From JANNHP01 sp031404455 (GTDB lineage Bacteria > Planctomycetota > JAJSAM01 > JAJVHW01): a DNA stretch of 23,529 bases. This document shows, in pieces, positions 1 to 7,456 of this stretch. Under the pieces are notes generated by a model. The model saw nothing but the letters and a program-made list of their open reading frames with translations, was not told the origin of the DNA and made no database searches. Made by a program: the position numbers and the translations under genes. The stretch is from positions 1 to 23,529 of the forward strand of contig JANNHP010000187.1 of NCBI GenBank assembly GCA_031404455.1. The letters are read 5' to 3'. Positions within the stretch are counted from its first letter, which is position 1. The number at the start of each line of letters is the position of its first letter.

Positions 1-1
1 G

Positions 2-508
2 GACCGCGACATCGACGTGCTCGTGCTCGGCGTGAAGCGGCGCGACGTGGCCGCGAGCGTGGCGCAGTCGCTCGGCGGCGGCGATGCGACGTCGGCGCGG
101 CGTGTCGTGATCGTGTCGACGCCGGTCCCGCGCCCGGAACTGCTCGCGCTCATGTCCCGCGCGCGCGTCGCGGTGCTCGTCCCGAACCTCAGCGAGGGCT
201 TCTACCGTCCGGAGCTCGAAGCGATGGCGCTCGGTGCGCTCGTCGTCTGCCCGAGGTTCGACGGCAACTCGGGCGTGTGCGATCGCGGCGTGAACTGCCT
301 CATGCCCGATCCCGACGCCGCGGCGATCACGGCGGCGGCGGAGGAAGCGCTCCGCATGCCGCCCGCGCGGCGCGCGGCGATGCTCGACGCGGCGCGCGTC
401 ACCGCGAACCGGCGCTCCCTCGCCGACGAGCGCGCGCGGTTCCTCGAGATCATGGACTTCGCCATTCGCGAAGGGGCGCGGCCGCGCGTGCCGTGCGCCG
501 CGACATGA
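2..508 (+). CDS. Glycosyltransferase, family 4-type C-terminal part (5' end outside window)
   Basis: The frame is open from the first bases of the window, so the gene starts upstream and only about 168 C-terminal residues are seen. They match the nucleotide-sugar-binding half of GT-B (group 1 / GT4) glycosyltransferases. The motif SEGFYRPELEAMALG contains the two conserved Glu residues of the E-x7-E signature, and it is followed by a 'G.LVVCPRFDGNSGV...VNCLMPDPDAAAITAAAEEAL' arrangement typical of retaining GT4 enzymes. Such enzymes transfer a sugar from an NDP- or UDP-sugar onto a glycan or lipid acceptor at the cytoplasmic membrane. The substrate cannot be told. The stop overlaps the next start by ATGA, which suggests co-translation with the exported beta-helix protein. 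Confidence 0.72.
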   Translation, partial: DRDIDVLVLGVKRRDVAASVAQSLGGGDATSARRVVIVSTPVPRPELLALMSRARVAVLVPNLSEGFYRPELEAMALGALVVCPRFDGNSGVCDRGVNCLMPDPDAAAITAAAEEALRMPPARRAAMLDAARVTANRRSLADERARFLEIMDFAIREGARPRVPCAAT

Positions 509-1710
509 AGCGGACGATCGCCGCCGGCGTCGTGTCGCTCGCGTTCCTCGCGTCGGGGAACCGAGCCGCCGCGGATCCGGCCGTCGTCCGCGTCCGCAAC
601 GCCGCGGAACTCCGCGCCGCCGTCGCCGCCGCGAAGCCGGGGACGCGCATCGAGGTCGCCGCGGGAACGTACGAGGGCGGGTTCCACTTCACGGGGCTCC
701 GCGGCGCGCCCGGGAAGCCGGTCGTGATCGCCGCGGCCGACGAGAAGGACCCGCCGCACTTTCGCGGCGGGGGCGGAGGCATGCAACTCACCGATCCCGA
801 GCACGTCGAACTGCGCGGGCTCACGTTCTCGGGACAGACGGGCAACGGCGTGAACGTGGACGACGGCGGCACGCCCGAGACGCCCGCGCACCACGTCGTC
901 CTCGCGGCGCTCGTCGTCCGCGACATCGGTCCCAGGGGCAACTGCGACGGGATCAAGCTCTCGGGACTCGCCGACTTCAAGGTCGAGGGCTGCACGGTGG
1001 AGAGGTGGGGCAGCGGCGGTTCCGCGGTGGACATGGTCGGATGCCGCACGGGGACGATCGAACGCTGCGTCTTCCGTCACGCTGCCGGGACCTCCGGCGC
1101 CTCGGGCGTGCAGGCGAAGGGCGCCACGCGCGACGTCGCGATCCGGCGGAACCGGTTCGAGCACGCGGGCGGCCGCGCCGTGAACGTGGGCGGCAGCACG
1201 GGCCTCGAGTACTTCCGTCCGCCGCTCGCGCAGTGGAAGGGCGAGAAGTACGAGGCGAAGGACATCCGCGTCGAGGGCAACACGTTCGTCGGCTCGGACA
1301 CGCCCGTCGCGTTCGTCGGCTCGGACGGCGGCGTCTTCCGCTTCAACACGGTCCACGTTCCGGGCCGCTGGGCAGCGCGGATCCTCCAGGAGACGCGCGC
1401 GGAGGGCTTCGTGCCGTCGCGCGGCGGCGAGTTCACCGACAACATCGTCGTCTTCCGCTCCGACCGGTGGAGCGAGGGCGGTGTCAACCGCGGCGCCGGC
1501 ACGGAGCCGGAGTCGTTCCGGTTCGCGCGGAACGTCTGGTTCTGCGAGGACGCGCCTTTGCGCACCCGCGAGCTCGTCCGTCTGCCCGCCGAGGAGAAGG
1601 ACGGCGTCTTCGGCAGGGACCCGAAGTTCAGGGACGCCGCGGGCGGCGACCTCCGGCTCCAGCCCGGGAGTCCCGCGGCGAAAGCCGGTGCGGACGCTCT
1701 GTCGGACTGA
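505..1710 (+). CDS. Exported right-handed parallel beta-helix protein
   Basis: This 401-residue protein starts at the ATG that overlaps the preceding stop (ATGA). The choice is supported by the Sec signal peptide that follows directly: MKRT, a hydrophobic AAGVVSLAFLASG segment and cleavage around RAAA-DP, near residue 23. The rest shows repeated short beta-coil turns with N- and G-rich corners ('VVIAAAD', 'VELRGLTFSGQTGNGVNV', 'DFKVEGCTVERWGSGGSAVDM', 'TGTIERCVFRHAAG', 'DVAIRRNRFEHAGGRAVNVGGS'), as in pectate-lyase-like and NosD-type proteins (Beta_helix, PF13229). It is therefore likely periplasmic or extracellular and may bind or cleave a polysaccharide. No catalytic residues were identified with confidence. 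The upstream glycosyltransferase neighbour fits a glycan-related role, which is inference. Confidence 0.75.
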   Translation: MKRTIAAGVVSLAFLASGNRAAADPAVVRVRNAAELRAAVAAAKPGTRIEVAAGTYEGGFHFTGLRGAPGKPVVIAAADEKDPPHFRGGGGGMQLTDPEHVELRGLTFSGQTGNGVNVDDGGTPETPAHHVVLAALVVRDIGPRGNCDGIKLSGLADFKVEGCTVERWGSGGSAVDMVGCRTGTIERCVFRHAAGTSGASGVQAKGATRDVAIRRNRFEHAGGRAVNVGGSTGLEYFRPPLAQWKGEKYEAKDIRVEGNTFVGSDTPVAFVGSDGGVFRFNTVHVPGRWAARILQETRAEGFVPSRGGEFTDNIVVFRSDRWSEGGVNRGAGTEPESFRFARNVWFCEDAPLRTRELVRLPAEEKDGVFGRDPKFRDAAGGDLRLQPGSPAAKAGADALSD

Positions 1711-1725
1711 CCATCCCGCCGCCGC

Positions 1726-1743
1726 ATGGGGTGAACACCCCAT
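1726..1743. promoter_or_regulatory. Perfect 18-bp palindrome upstream of kaiC
   Basis: ATGGGGTGAACACCCCAT is an inverted repeat with 8-bp arms around AA. It lies 16 bp after the stop of the beta-helix gene and 110 bp before the kaiC-like start. It could be an operator for a dimeric regulator of the Kai cassette. Alternatively, as RNA, it could be a 7-bp stem with a GAAC loop ending the upstream transcript, although no T-tract follows. Confidence 0.35.
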
Positions 1744-1853
1744 TGCACCGCGGATGCCGCCTGCGAGAAGGGAGCCTGGATCCCGGACGAAGCGAATCGC
1801 CCGTTCGGCCGTCGTGCCCGCGCATCTCCTCGAAATCGCCAAGGAGCCCCTGG

Positions 1854-3614
1854 ATGAAGAAAGCCGGCAGGAAGCCCGCGTCCTCCGTCTCGCCGCTGCC
1901 CAAGTCCCCCACGGGCATCCAGGGACTCGACGAGATCACCGGCGGCGGGCTGCCGCGCGGGCGGCCCACGCTCGTCTGCGGCGGCGCCGGGTGCGGCAAG
2001 ACGCTCCTCGCCGCGGAGTTCCTCGTGCGCGGCGCGACGCAGTTCGGCGAGCCGGGCGTGTTCTTCGCTTTCGAGGAGACGGAATCGGAGCTCAGGGCCA
2101 ACGTTGCTTCGCTCGGCTTCGAGCTCGCGGATCTCGTCCGGAAGAAGAAGCTCGTGGTCGACCACATCTACATCGAGCGCAGCGAGATCACCGAGACCGG
2201 CGAGTACGACCTCGAAGGTCTGTTCGTCCGGCTCGAGCACGCGATCGATTCCATCGGCGCGAAGCGCGTGGTGCTCGACACGCTCGAAGCGCTGTTCGCC
2301 GGACTGCCGAACGAGGCGATCCTGCGCGCCGAGCTCAGGCGTCTCTTCCGCTGGCTGAAGCAGAAGGGCGTCACCGCCGTCATCACGGCCGAGCGCGGCC
2401 GTGAGCAGCTCACGCGCCACGGCCTCGAGGAGTACGTCTCCGACTGCGTCATCCTGCTCGACCACCGGGTCCAGGATCAGATCGCCACGCGGCACCTGCG
2501 CGTGGTGAAGTACCGCGGCGCTCTGCACGGCACGAACGAGTTCCCCTTCCTCATCGGCGACCAGGGGCTCAGCGTGCTGCCCATCACGTCGCTCGGGCTG
2601 AACCACAAGGTGTCGAGCGCACGGGTCTCGACGGGCATCCCGCGGCTCGACGCGATGCTCGGCGGGAAGGGATTCTTCCGCGGCACCACCATCCTGCTCA
2701 CGGGCACGCCCGGCACCGGCAAGACCAGCGTCGCCGCCACCTTCGCCGAGGCCGCGGCGAGGCGCGGGGACCGCGTGCTCTTCTTCTCGTTCGAGGAATC
2801 GCCGAACCAGATCGTCCGCAACATGCGCTCCATCGGGCTGCGCATGGAGCCCCTGATCACGAGCGGCCTCCTGAAGATCCACTCGACGCGGCCCACGCTC
2901 TACGGACTCGAGATGCACCTCGCGACCATGTTCAAGGAGATCGCGGAGTTCAAACCCGACGTCGTCGTCATGGACCCGATCACGAGCCTCCTCGTCGCCG
3001 GCACCGACTCCGAGACCAAGGGAATGGTGACGCGGCTGATCGACTACCTGAAGGCCGGGCAGATCACGTCGCTCTTCACCAGCCTGACGCACGGCGGACA
3101 GGCGCTCCAGCAGAGCGAGATCGCCATGTCCTCGCTCATGGACTGCTGGCTGCTCCTCGAGGACTTCGAAGGCAACGGAGAACGCAACCGTCTGCTCTAC
3201 GTGATCAAGGCGCGCGGGATGGCGCACTCGAACCAGGTGCGCGAGTTCCTGATCTCGAACCGCGGCATCGACCTCGTGGACGCCTACATCGGACCGAGCG
3301 GCGTCCTGACCGGCTCGGCGCGGGCGGCGCAGGCCGCGCGCGAGAAGGCCGAGGCGCTGGAGCACCGCCAGGAGGCCGACCGCAGGAAGCGCGAGCTCGT
3401 GGCGAAGCGCGCGGCGCTGGAGCGCCAGATCGGCGGGCTGCGCGCCGAGCACGAAGCGGGGGCGGAGGAACTCCGGCGCATCGACCAGCAGGTCGGCACG
3501 CAGACTCGCCTCCTCAGCACCGAGCGAACCGATCTGGGGCGCCTGCGCCATGCGGACGCCGCCGCGGCCGAGCGAGCGCCGCTGGATCTCCTGCGAGAGG
3601 AGGACGGCCGATGA
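1854..3614 (+). CDS. kaiC: KaiC-like double-domain circadian/stress ATPase with C-terminal coiled coil
   Basis: This 586-residue protein starts at an ATG preceded by AAGGAG at 1841-1846 with a 7-nt spacer; the reading frame stays open far upstream, but without support. It has two RecA-type domains. CI has Walker A GGAGCGKT (K49) and the catalytic Glu pair FEE (E74/E75). CII has Walker A GTPGTGKT (K290), the Glu pair E314/E315 and Walker B 'VVVMDPITSLL'. Cyanobacterial KaiC autophosphorylates at Ser431/Thr432 in CII. By alignment of the surrounding block, the equivalent here is Ser426-Ser427 ('MSSLMDCWLLL'). After about residue 480 ('GPSGVLTGSARAAQAAREKAEAL') the tail is a long charged coiled coil instead of the KaiA-binding A-loop segment, as in KaiC2-type proteins outside the canonical clock. 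It overlaps the first kaiB gene by ATGA. The likely role is an ATP-driven timer or signalling switch working with the two KaiB proteins and the kinase downstream. Rhythmicity is not shown. Confidence 0.93.
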   Translation: MKKAGRKPASSVSPLPKSPTGIQGLDEITGGGLPRGRPTLVCGGAGCGKTLLAAEFLVRGATQFGEPGVFFAFEETESELRANVASLGFELADLVRKKKLVVDHIYIERSEITETGEYDLEGLFVRLEHAIDSIGAKRVVLDTLEALFAGLPNEAILRAELRRLFRWLKQKGVTAVITAERGREQLTRHGLEEYVSDCVILLDHRVQDQIATRHLRVVKYRGALHGTNEFPFLIGDQGLSVLPITSLGLNHKVSSARVSTGIPRLDAMLGGKGFFRGTTILLTGTPGTGKTSVAATFAEAAARRGDRVLFFSFEESPNQIVRNMRSIGLRMEPLITSGLLKIHSTRPTLYGLEMHLATMFKEIAEFKPDVVVMDPITSLLVAGTDSETKGMVTRLIDYLKAGQITSLFTSLTHGGQALQQSEIAMSSLMDCWLLLEDFEGNGERNRLLYVIKARGMAHSNQVREFLISNRGIDLVDAYIGPSGVLTGSARAAQAAREKAEALEHRQEADRRKRELVAKRAALERQIGGLRAEHEAGAEELRRIDQQVGTQTRLLSTERTDLGRLRHADAAAAERAPLDLLREEDGR

Positions 3615-3940
3615 AGAAGACAACCGTCAAGCGCGGGCGGACGGCCGCCGCGCGGGAATCCGCCAAGGTCTGGCGACTTCGTCTCTACGTGGCCGGGCAG
3701 ACTCCGAAGTCCCTGACCGCGTTCTCGAACCTGAAGAAGATCTGCGAGGAGCACCTCAGCGGCCGCTACAGCATCGAGGTGGTCGATCTCATCGAGCAGC
3801 CCCAGCTCTCGAAGGGCGACCAGATCCTCGCCGTCCCCACCCTGGTGCGCCGCCTGCCGCAGCCCGTGCGGAAGATCATCGGCGACCTCTCCGACACGGA
3901 GCGCGTGCTCGTGGGGCTGGACCTGTTCCCGGCCGGCTGA
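3611..3940 (+). CDS. kaiB: KaiB-like protein, canonical type
   Basis: This 109-residue protein has its ATG in the kaiC stop (ATGA overlap) and an AGAGGAGG ribosome site inside the kaiC end. It aligns almost throughout with cyanobacterial KaiB: 'LRLYVAGQTPKSLTAFSNLKKICE', 'YSIEVVDLIEQPQLSKGDQILAVPTLVRRLP', then 'VRKIIGDLSDTERVLVGLDL'. KaiB is a thioredoxin-like fold-switching protein that in its rare fold binds the CI ring of phosphorylated KaiC. The 'IGDLSD...VGLDL' segment, where the fold-switch residues map, is well conserved, so this copy is likely competent for KaiC binding. A basic N-terminal extension of about 20 residues precedes the fold. It is the first of two kaiB genes. Confidence 0.95.
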   Translation: MKKTTVKRGRTAAARESAKVWRLRLYVAGQTPKSLTAFSNLKKICEEHLSGRYSIEVVDLIEQPQLSKGDQILAVPTLVRRLPQPVRKIIGDLSDTERVLVGLDLFPAG

Positions 3941-3955
3941 TCCGGACCAACGACC

Positions 3956-4309
3956 GTGAAGAAAAACCGCACCACCAGTACCACCAGGGCCTTCGAGAAG
4001 GCCTTGGCCGAGCGTCCCACGCGCCGCTACGTCCTCAAGCTGTACGTGGCGGGGGCGAGCGACAGGTCGCGCCGCGCCGTGCTGCGCGCCCGTCAGCTCT
4101 GCGAGGCCGAGCTCAACGGCAACTTCGCGCTCGAAGTGATCGACGTGTACCAGCAGCCCATCCTTGCGCGCGAAGGCCAGATCGTCGCGACGCCGACGCT
4201 GGTCCGGGAGCTCCCGCGGCCGGTGCGCCGGCTCATCGGCAACCTGGTGACCGCCAAAGGTCTGATCGTCGGAGTCGACCTCGGAGTCAGGGACAAGGCC
4301 GGACGGTGA
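3956..4309 (+). CDS. Second, divergent KaiB-like protein
   Basis: This 117-residue protein starts at GTG 3956, 15 bp after the first kaiB gene, with no clear Shine-Dalgarno sequence. The KaiB fold is evident from 'YVLKLYVAGASDRSRRAVLRARQLCEAEL', 'FALEVIDVYQQPILAREGQIVATPTLVRELPRPVRRLIGNL'. Where canonical KaiB has IGDLSDxExVLVGLDL, this copy reads IGNLVTAKGLIVGVDL. The acidic Asp and the SD-E pattern are therefore lost, and the short C-terminal tail (GVRDKAGR) is basic. An N-terminal extension of about 25 residues is Lys/Arg/Thr-rich. The changes fall in the segment that refolds on KaiC binding, so a different partner or a constitutive fold is possible (inference). Its stop overlaps the GTG of the kinase gene (GTGA). 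Confidence 0.9.
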   Translation: MKKNRTTSTTRAFEKALAERPTRRYVLKLYVAGASDRSRRAVLRARQLCEAELNGNFALEVIDVYQQPILAREGQIVATPTLVRELPRPVRRLIGNLVTAKGLIVGVDLGVRDKAGR

Positions 4310-5550
4310 CGCCGAAGAAGGGCCGCGGCCGCCGCGACCCGCGAACGCTCGCCCGGCTCCGCGCCCGTCTCACCGAGGCCGAGGAGACGCTGCGCGCCAT
4401 TCTCGCCGGCGACGTGGATGCTGTCGTGGTCGCGGGCGAGGGCGGTCCCCGCGTGTTCACGCTCGAGAGCGCCGAGCACGACTACCGCGTGCTCATCGAA
4501 TCCATGAACGAGGGGGCGCTCACTCTCTCGGATCGCATGGTCGTGCTCTACGCCAACCAATGCTTCGCGAAGATGGTCGGGTGCCCGCTGGAGAAACTGA
4601 TCGGCGGTTCCTTCGACCGCTTCGTCTCCGCCGACGACCTCGCGGCGCTCCGGCCCCTCTTGAGACGTCCCCGCAGGTCCGACTCGAAGATCCAGGGGAT
4701 GCTCCAGTCGGGCGACGGATCGCGAATGCCGGTGCAGATCTCCGTCCAGTCGCTGACGAATGCTGGCCCCGACGCGTCGGTCATCGGCATGGTGGTGACG
4801 GACCTGACCGAGGCACGGCGCAGCGAGGAGGCGCTGCGGGCCCTCTTCCACCGACTGGCGCGCTCGCAGGAAGCCGAGCGCGGGCGCGTGGCCCTCGAAC
4901 TGCACGACCACATCACGCAGCTCCTCTGCGCCGTCCTCATCCGGAGCCAGGCGCTGGCCGACGGCCTCTCGGCGCGCGACGGACCGGCGAAGGCGGAGGC
5001 CATGAAGCTCCGCGAGATGCTCGGCCGGACGGCGGAGGAGGTGGAGCGCATCTCGCGCGGCCTGAGGCCGAGCGTGCTGGACCAGCTCGGACTCGTCGCA
5101 GTGCTGCGCGGCACCTGCAAGGAGTTCGCCGACCGCAACGGAGTTCCCGTCGATCTCGCGTGCGAGAAGCTGAGCGCGCGGCTGCCCGCCGAGACCGAGC
5201 TCGCGATCTTCCGCATCTTCCAGGAAGCCATGAGGAACGTGGAGCAGCACGCCCGGGCCCGTCGCGTGACGGTGGGCGTGACGCACCCGGGTTCCTTCGT
5301 GGAGTTGTCGGTCGAGGACGACGGGATCGGCTTCGACCCCGAGCTCGGTTCGACGAAACGGCGCAAGGGCAGGCGCGGTCTCGGCCTCCTCGGCATGGGC
5401 GAGCGAGCCGCCTACGTGGCCGGCAGCCTGACCATCGAATCCGTCCGGGGCGAAGGGACGACCATCCGGGTGCGGGTTCCCTCCGGCGACGGCGCGCCGG
5501 CTACAGAGATGTCCGGAACGCCTCGATCTCGTCGTCGTCGTCCGGCGTGA
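4306..5550 (+). CDS. PAS-domain sensor histidine kinase (HisKA_3/NarX-like) of the Kai cassette
   Basis: This 414-residue protein starts at GTG 4306 in the overlap GGTGAC with the second kaiB stop; the open frame extends further upstream but lies inside the kaiB genes. Residues 1-60 hold a short helical region ('RLTEAEETLRAILAGDVDAVVV'). A PAS domain follows at about 62-180 ('YRVLIESMNEGALTLSDRMVVLYANQCFAKMVGCPLEKLIG', ending 'VVTDLTEAR'). Next comes a dimerisation/phosphoacceptor helix with ELHDHITQ (His200), then a GHKL ATPase with N-box Asn311 in FQEAMRNVEQHA, the G1 motif DDGIGFD and the G2 motif RRGLGLLGMGERA. There is no transmembrane segment, so it is cytoplasmic. The position makes it the likely output or input kinase of the Kai proteins. 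No response regulator lies beside it. The last 50 bp overlap the convergent transglutaminase gene. Confidence 0.92.
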   Translation: MTPKKGRGRRDPRTLARLRARLTEAEETLRAILAGDVDAVVVAGEGGPRVFTLESAEHDYRVLIESMNEGALTLSDRMVVLYANQCFAKMVGCPLEKLIGGSFDRFVSADDLAALRPLLRRPRRSDSKIQGMLQSGDGSRMPVQISVQSLTNAGPDASVIGMVVTDLTEARRSEEALRALFHRLARSQEAERGRVALELHDHITQLLCAVLIRSQALADGLSARDGPAKAEAMKLREMLGRTAEEVERISRGLRPSVLDQLGLVAVLRGTCKEFADRNGVPVDLACEKLSARLPAETELAIFRIFQEAMRNVEQHARARRVTVGVTHPGSFVELSVEDDGIGFDPELGSTKRRKGRRGLGLLGMGERAAYVAGSLTIESVRGEGTTIRVRVPSGDGAPATEMSGTPRSRRRRPA

Positions 5551-7456
5551 GCGGACGGCCTCCGAACCGCGCGGACTGCTGCAGCGCGGTGAGTCCGACG
5601 AACGGTTTCAGCGCGTCGCCGCCCGACGCCGCGACGGACGCCGCGAACTCGCTCGCGGTCTGCGACGGGAGCCGCCGGTAGCCGCGGCGCGCGAGATCGC
5701 GGGCGAGGCGTTCCCACGGCCCGCGCACGGAGGGCGTGTCGACGTGCTCTCCCGTGAGACGGCGCTCCCTGCGGTTCAGCGCGCGGGCGGCGAACGCCGC
5801 GGCGATCGCCGTGAGGACGAGGCTCCGCCACGGGTGCGCCGCGATCCACTCGAGGACGAGGTCCAGGAGGTCCGCCACGTCGGCCACCATCCGCTCGATC
5901 GGCCCGGGGCCGAGGTCGGGCGGCGGGCCGTCGTCCGTGGCGTCCGGCGAGTCGCTCGCGAAGTCCGGCTCGGTCAGGCCCGATTCCGAATCGCCCGCGG
6001 GCCTCGGGGTCGGGTCGAAGATCACCCAGCCGCAGCGCTCGAAGTTCACCTCGACCCACGCGTGGCCGTCGCTCGGCTGCGCGACGTAGCGGCCGCGCTC
6101 GTCGTCCCACTCGGTGACGAGGAAGCCCGTGCCGACGCGGGCGTCGATGCCGAGACTCCTGAGCATGACGACGCCGGAGCGCGCGAACTGGACGCACGTG
6201 CCGCGCCGGTTCTCGACGAAGCGCCGTAGCGTTCGCACTTCGCGCAGCGGGTCGTCGGGCTGCTCGTACCGGTAGTTCTCGCGCAGGTGCCGCAGGACGG
6301 CGCGCACGCGGCCGACGTCGGTCTCGGCGGGGTCCGCGATCCGCTGCGCCGCGATGGAGAGTTCCGCCGTCGCGGTTTCGGCGGCCGGGAGGTCGAGCGC
6401 GCGCGGATCGCGCACGGCCGCGTCTGCGGGTCCCGGCAGGGGAACTCGTGACGGCAACGCCGCGACCAGCGTGTAGTCGAGCGATCCCGCGGAGGGATCG
6501 GCGCGCGTGAGTACCGGGCCCCCGGTCTTCGACCTCACGTGCGACAGTCCGACGGCCGCCGTCGCGGGCGGGCAGAACACCACGACCTCGCCGGTCTTCG
6601 CGATCTCGGTCACCTCGAGGTGCACCGCGAGCTCCATCTGGTCGTTCCGCGACGGCCGCGCGCCGACGCTGCACGACTCGTCGGGTTCGCCGTCGTCGGA
6701 GTCGTCGATGTCGCGGAGGTTCGCGAGGTCCTCCCGCCACCTTCCGCCGGAATCGACGAGCGACACGCCGCGCAGGTACATCGGCCCGAGGTTGCCGGCG
6801 GGCGTGCCGTTGCGCGTCGGCGTGACCTCGATCGCGCCGTGCTGCTCCTCGGACGGGTCGGGTCCGTTGGTGCCGGGGTCCACGCCCGGTCGTCCGTCGA
6901 GCCGCGCGAGTCCCTCGCTGCTGCCGCTCGGTCGCGGTTCGGGGACGGGCGCCGCGCGGCTCGGCTCGGGCGGGTCCTCGGGCCACGGGATCGTCCACGT
7001 CGCCAGGGGGACGAGGAGCATCGCGAGGAGGCAGGTCGGGATCACGAGGGCGAGTGCTGCGCGGTCGCGATCCCACGCGGCCTCGGGTTCGTCTGCGGGA
7101 AGCTGCCGGCCCCTCAGCGCGCGCGCGACCCGCTCGCGGACGGCAGTGCCCTGCGCGAGTCCGATCCCCACGAGCAGGTACGCGAGTCCAGCGGGGAGGA
7201 GGAAGACGACGGCGGCGCCGTCGAACGTCACGGCGAGGAACCCGGCGAGGAGCGCTGCACCCGCGGCCTGGTCCCCGAACGTCCCGCGCCCGCGGTGCCG
7301 GAGCGCGGCGGCCACCTGGTACGCGGCGCCGGCGAGGAGCAGGATCACGGCGAGCCCCTCGAGCGACGCGGACCAGGCGAGCCCGGCCACGGCCGCCACG
7401 GCGAACGGCGCGGCGGCCCCGTACGCGCGGCGTCGCGACGCCGAGAGGCGGTTCAC
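5501..7456 (-). CDS. TgpA/YebA-type membrane transglutaminase-like protein
   Basis: This 651-residue protein starts at GTG 7456, which overlaps the DUF58 stop (GTGA); the open frame runs upstream to 8560 only as an antisense shadow. The N-terminus has about five membrane segments ('AAPFAVAAVAGLAW', 'LAVILLLAGAAYQVAAAL', 'GAALLAGFLAVTF', 'AAVVFLLPAGLAYLLVGIGLA', 'ALALVIPTCLLAMLLVPLA'). A large extracytoplasmic region follows with the transglutaminase core. Catalytic residues are Cys421 (RRGTCVQFARSG), His465 (DGHAWVEV) and Asp481 (WVIFDPTPRP). A further membrane helix ('PWRSLVLTAIAAAFAARAL') precedes a DUF4129-like tail ('ARRGYRRLPSQTASEFAASVA'). Genes of this type stand with moxR and DUF58 in many bacteria, as here, and are thought to act on envelope proteins. 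Substrate and essentiality are unknown for this organism. Confidence 0.9.
   Translation of the reverse strand: MNRLSASRRRAYGAAAPFAVAAVAGLAWSASLEGLAVILLLAGAAYQVAAALRHRGRGTFGDQAAGAALLAGFLAVTFDGAAVVFLLPAGLAYLLVGIGLAQGTAVRERVARALRGRQLPADEPEAAWDRDRAALALVIPTCLLAMLLVPLATWTIPWPEDPPEPSRAAPVPEPRPSGSSEGLARLDGRPGVDPGTNGPDPSEEQHGAIEVTPTRNGTPAGNLGPMYLRGVSLVDSGGRWREDLANLRDIDDSDDGEPDESCSVGARPSRNDQMELAVHLEVTEIAKTGEVVVFCPPATAAVGLSHVRSKTGGPVLTRADPSAGSLDYTLVAALPSRVPLPGPADAAVRDPRALDLPAAETATAELSIAAQRIADPAETDVGRVRAVLRHLRENYRYEQPDDPLREVRTLRRFVENRRGTCVQFARSGVVMLRSLGIDARVGTGFLVTEWDDERGRYVAQPSDGHAWVEVNFERCGWVIFDPTPRPAGDSESGLTEPDFASDSPDATDDGPPPDLGPGPIERMVADVADLLDLVLEWIAAHPWRSLVLTAIAAAFAARALNRRERRLTGEHVDTPSVRGPWERLARDLARRGYRRLPSQTASEFAASVAASGGDALKPFVGLTALQQSARFGGRPLTPDDDDEIEAFRTSL

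Noticed and set aside
1077..3623. 848-codon open frame opposite the kaiC-like gene
   Set aside because: The translation is Arg/Glu/Leu-rich with no motif; it mirrors the strongly conserved KaiC frame and is a GC artefact.
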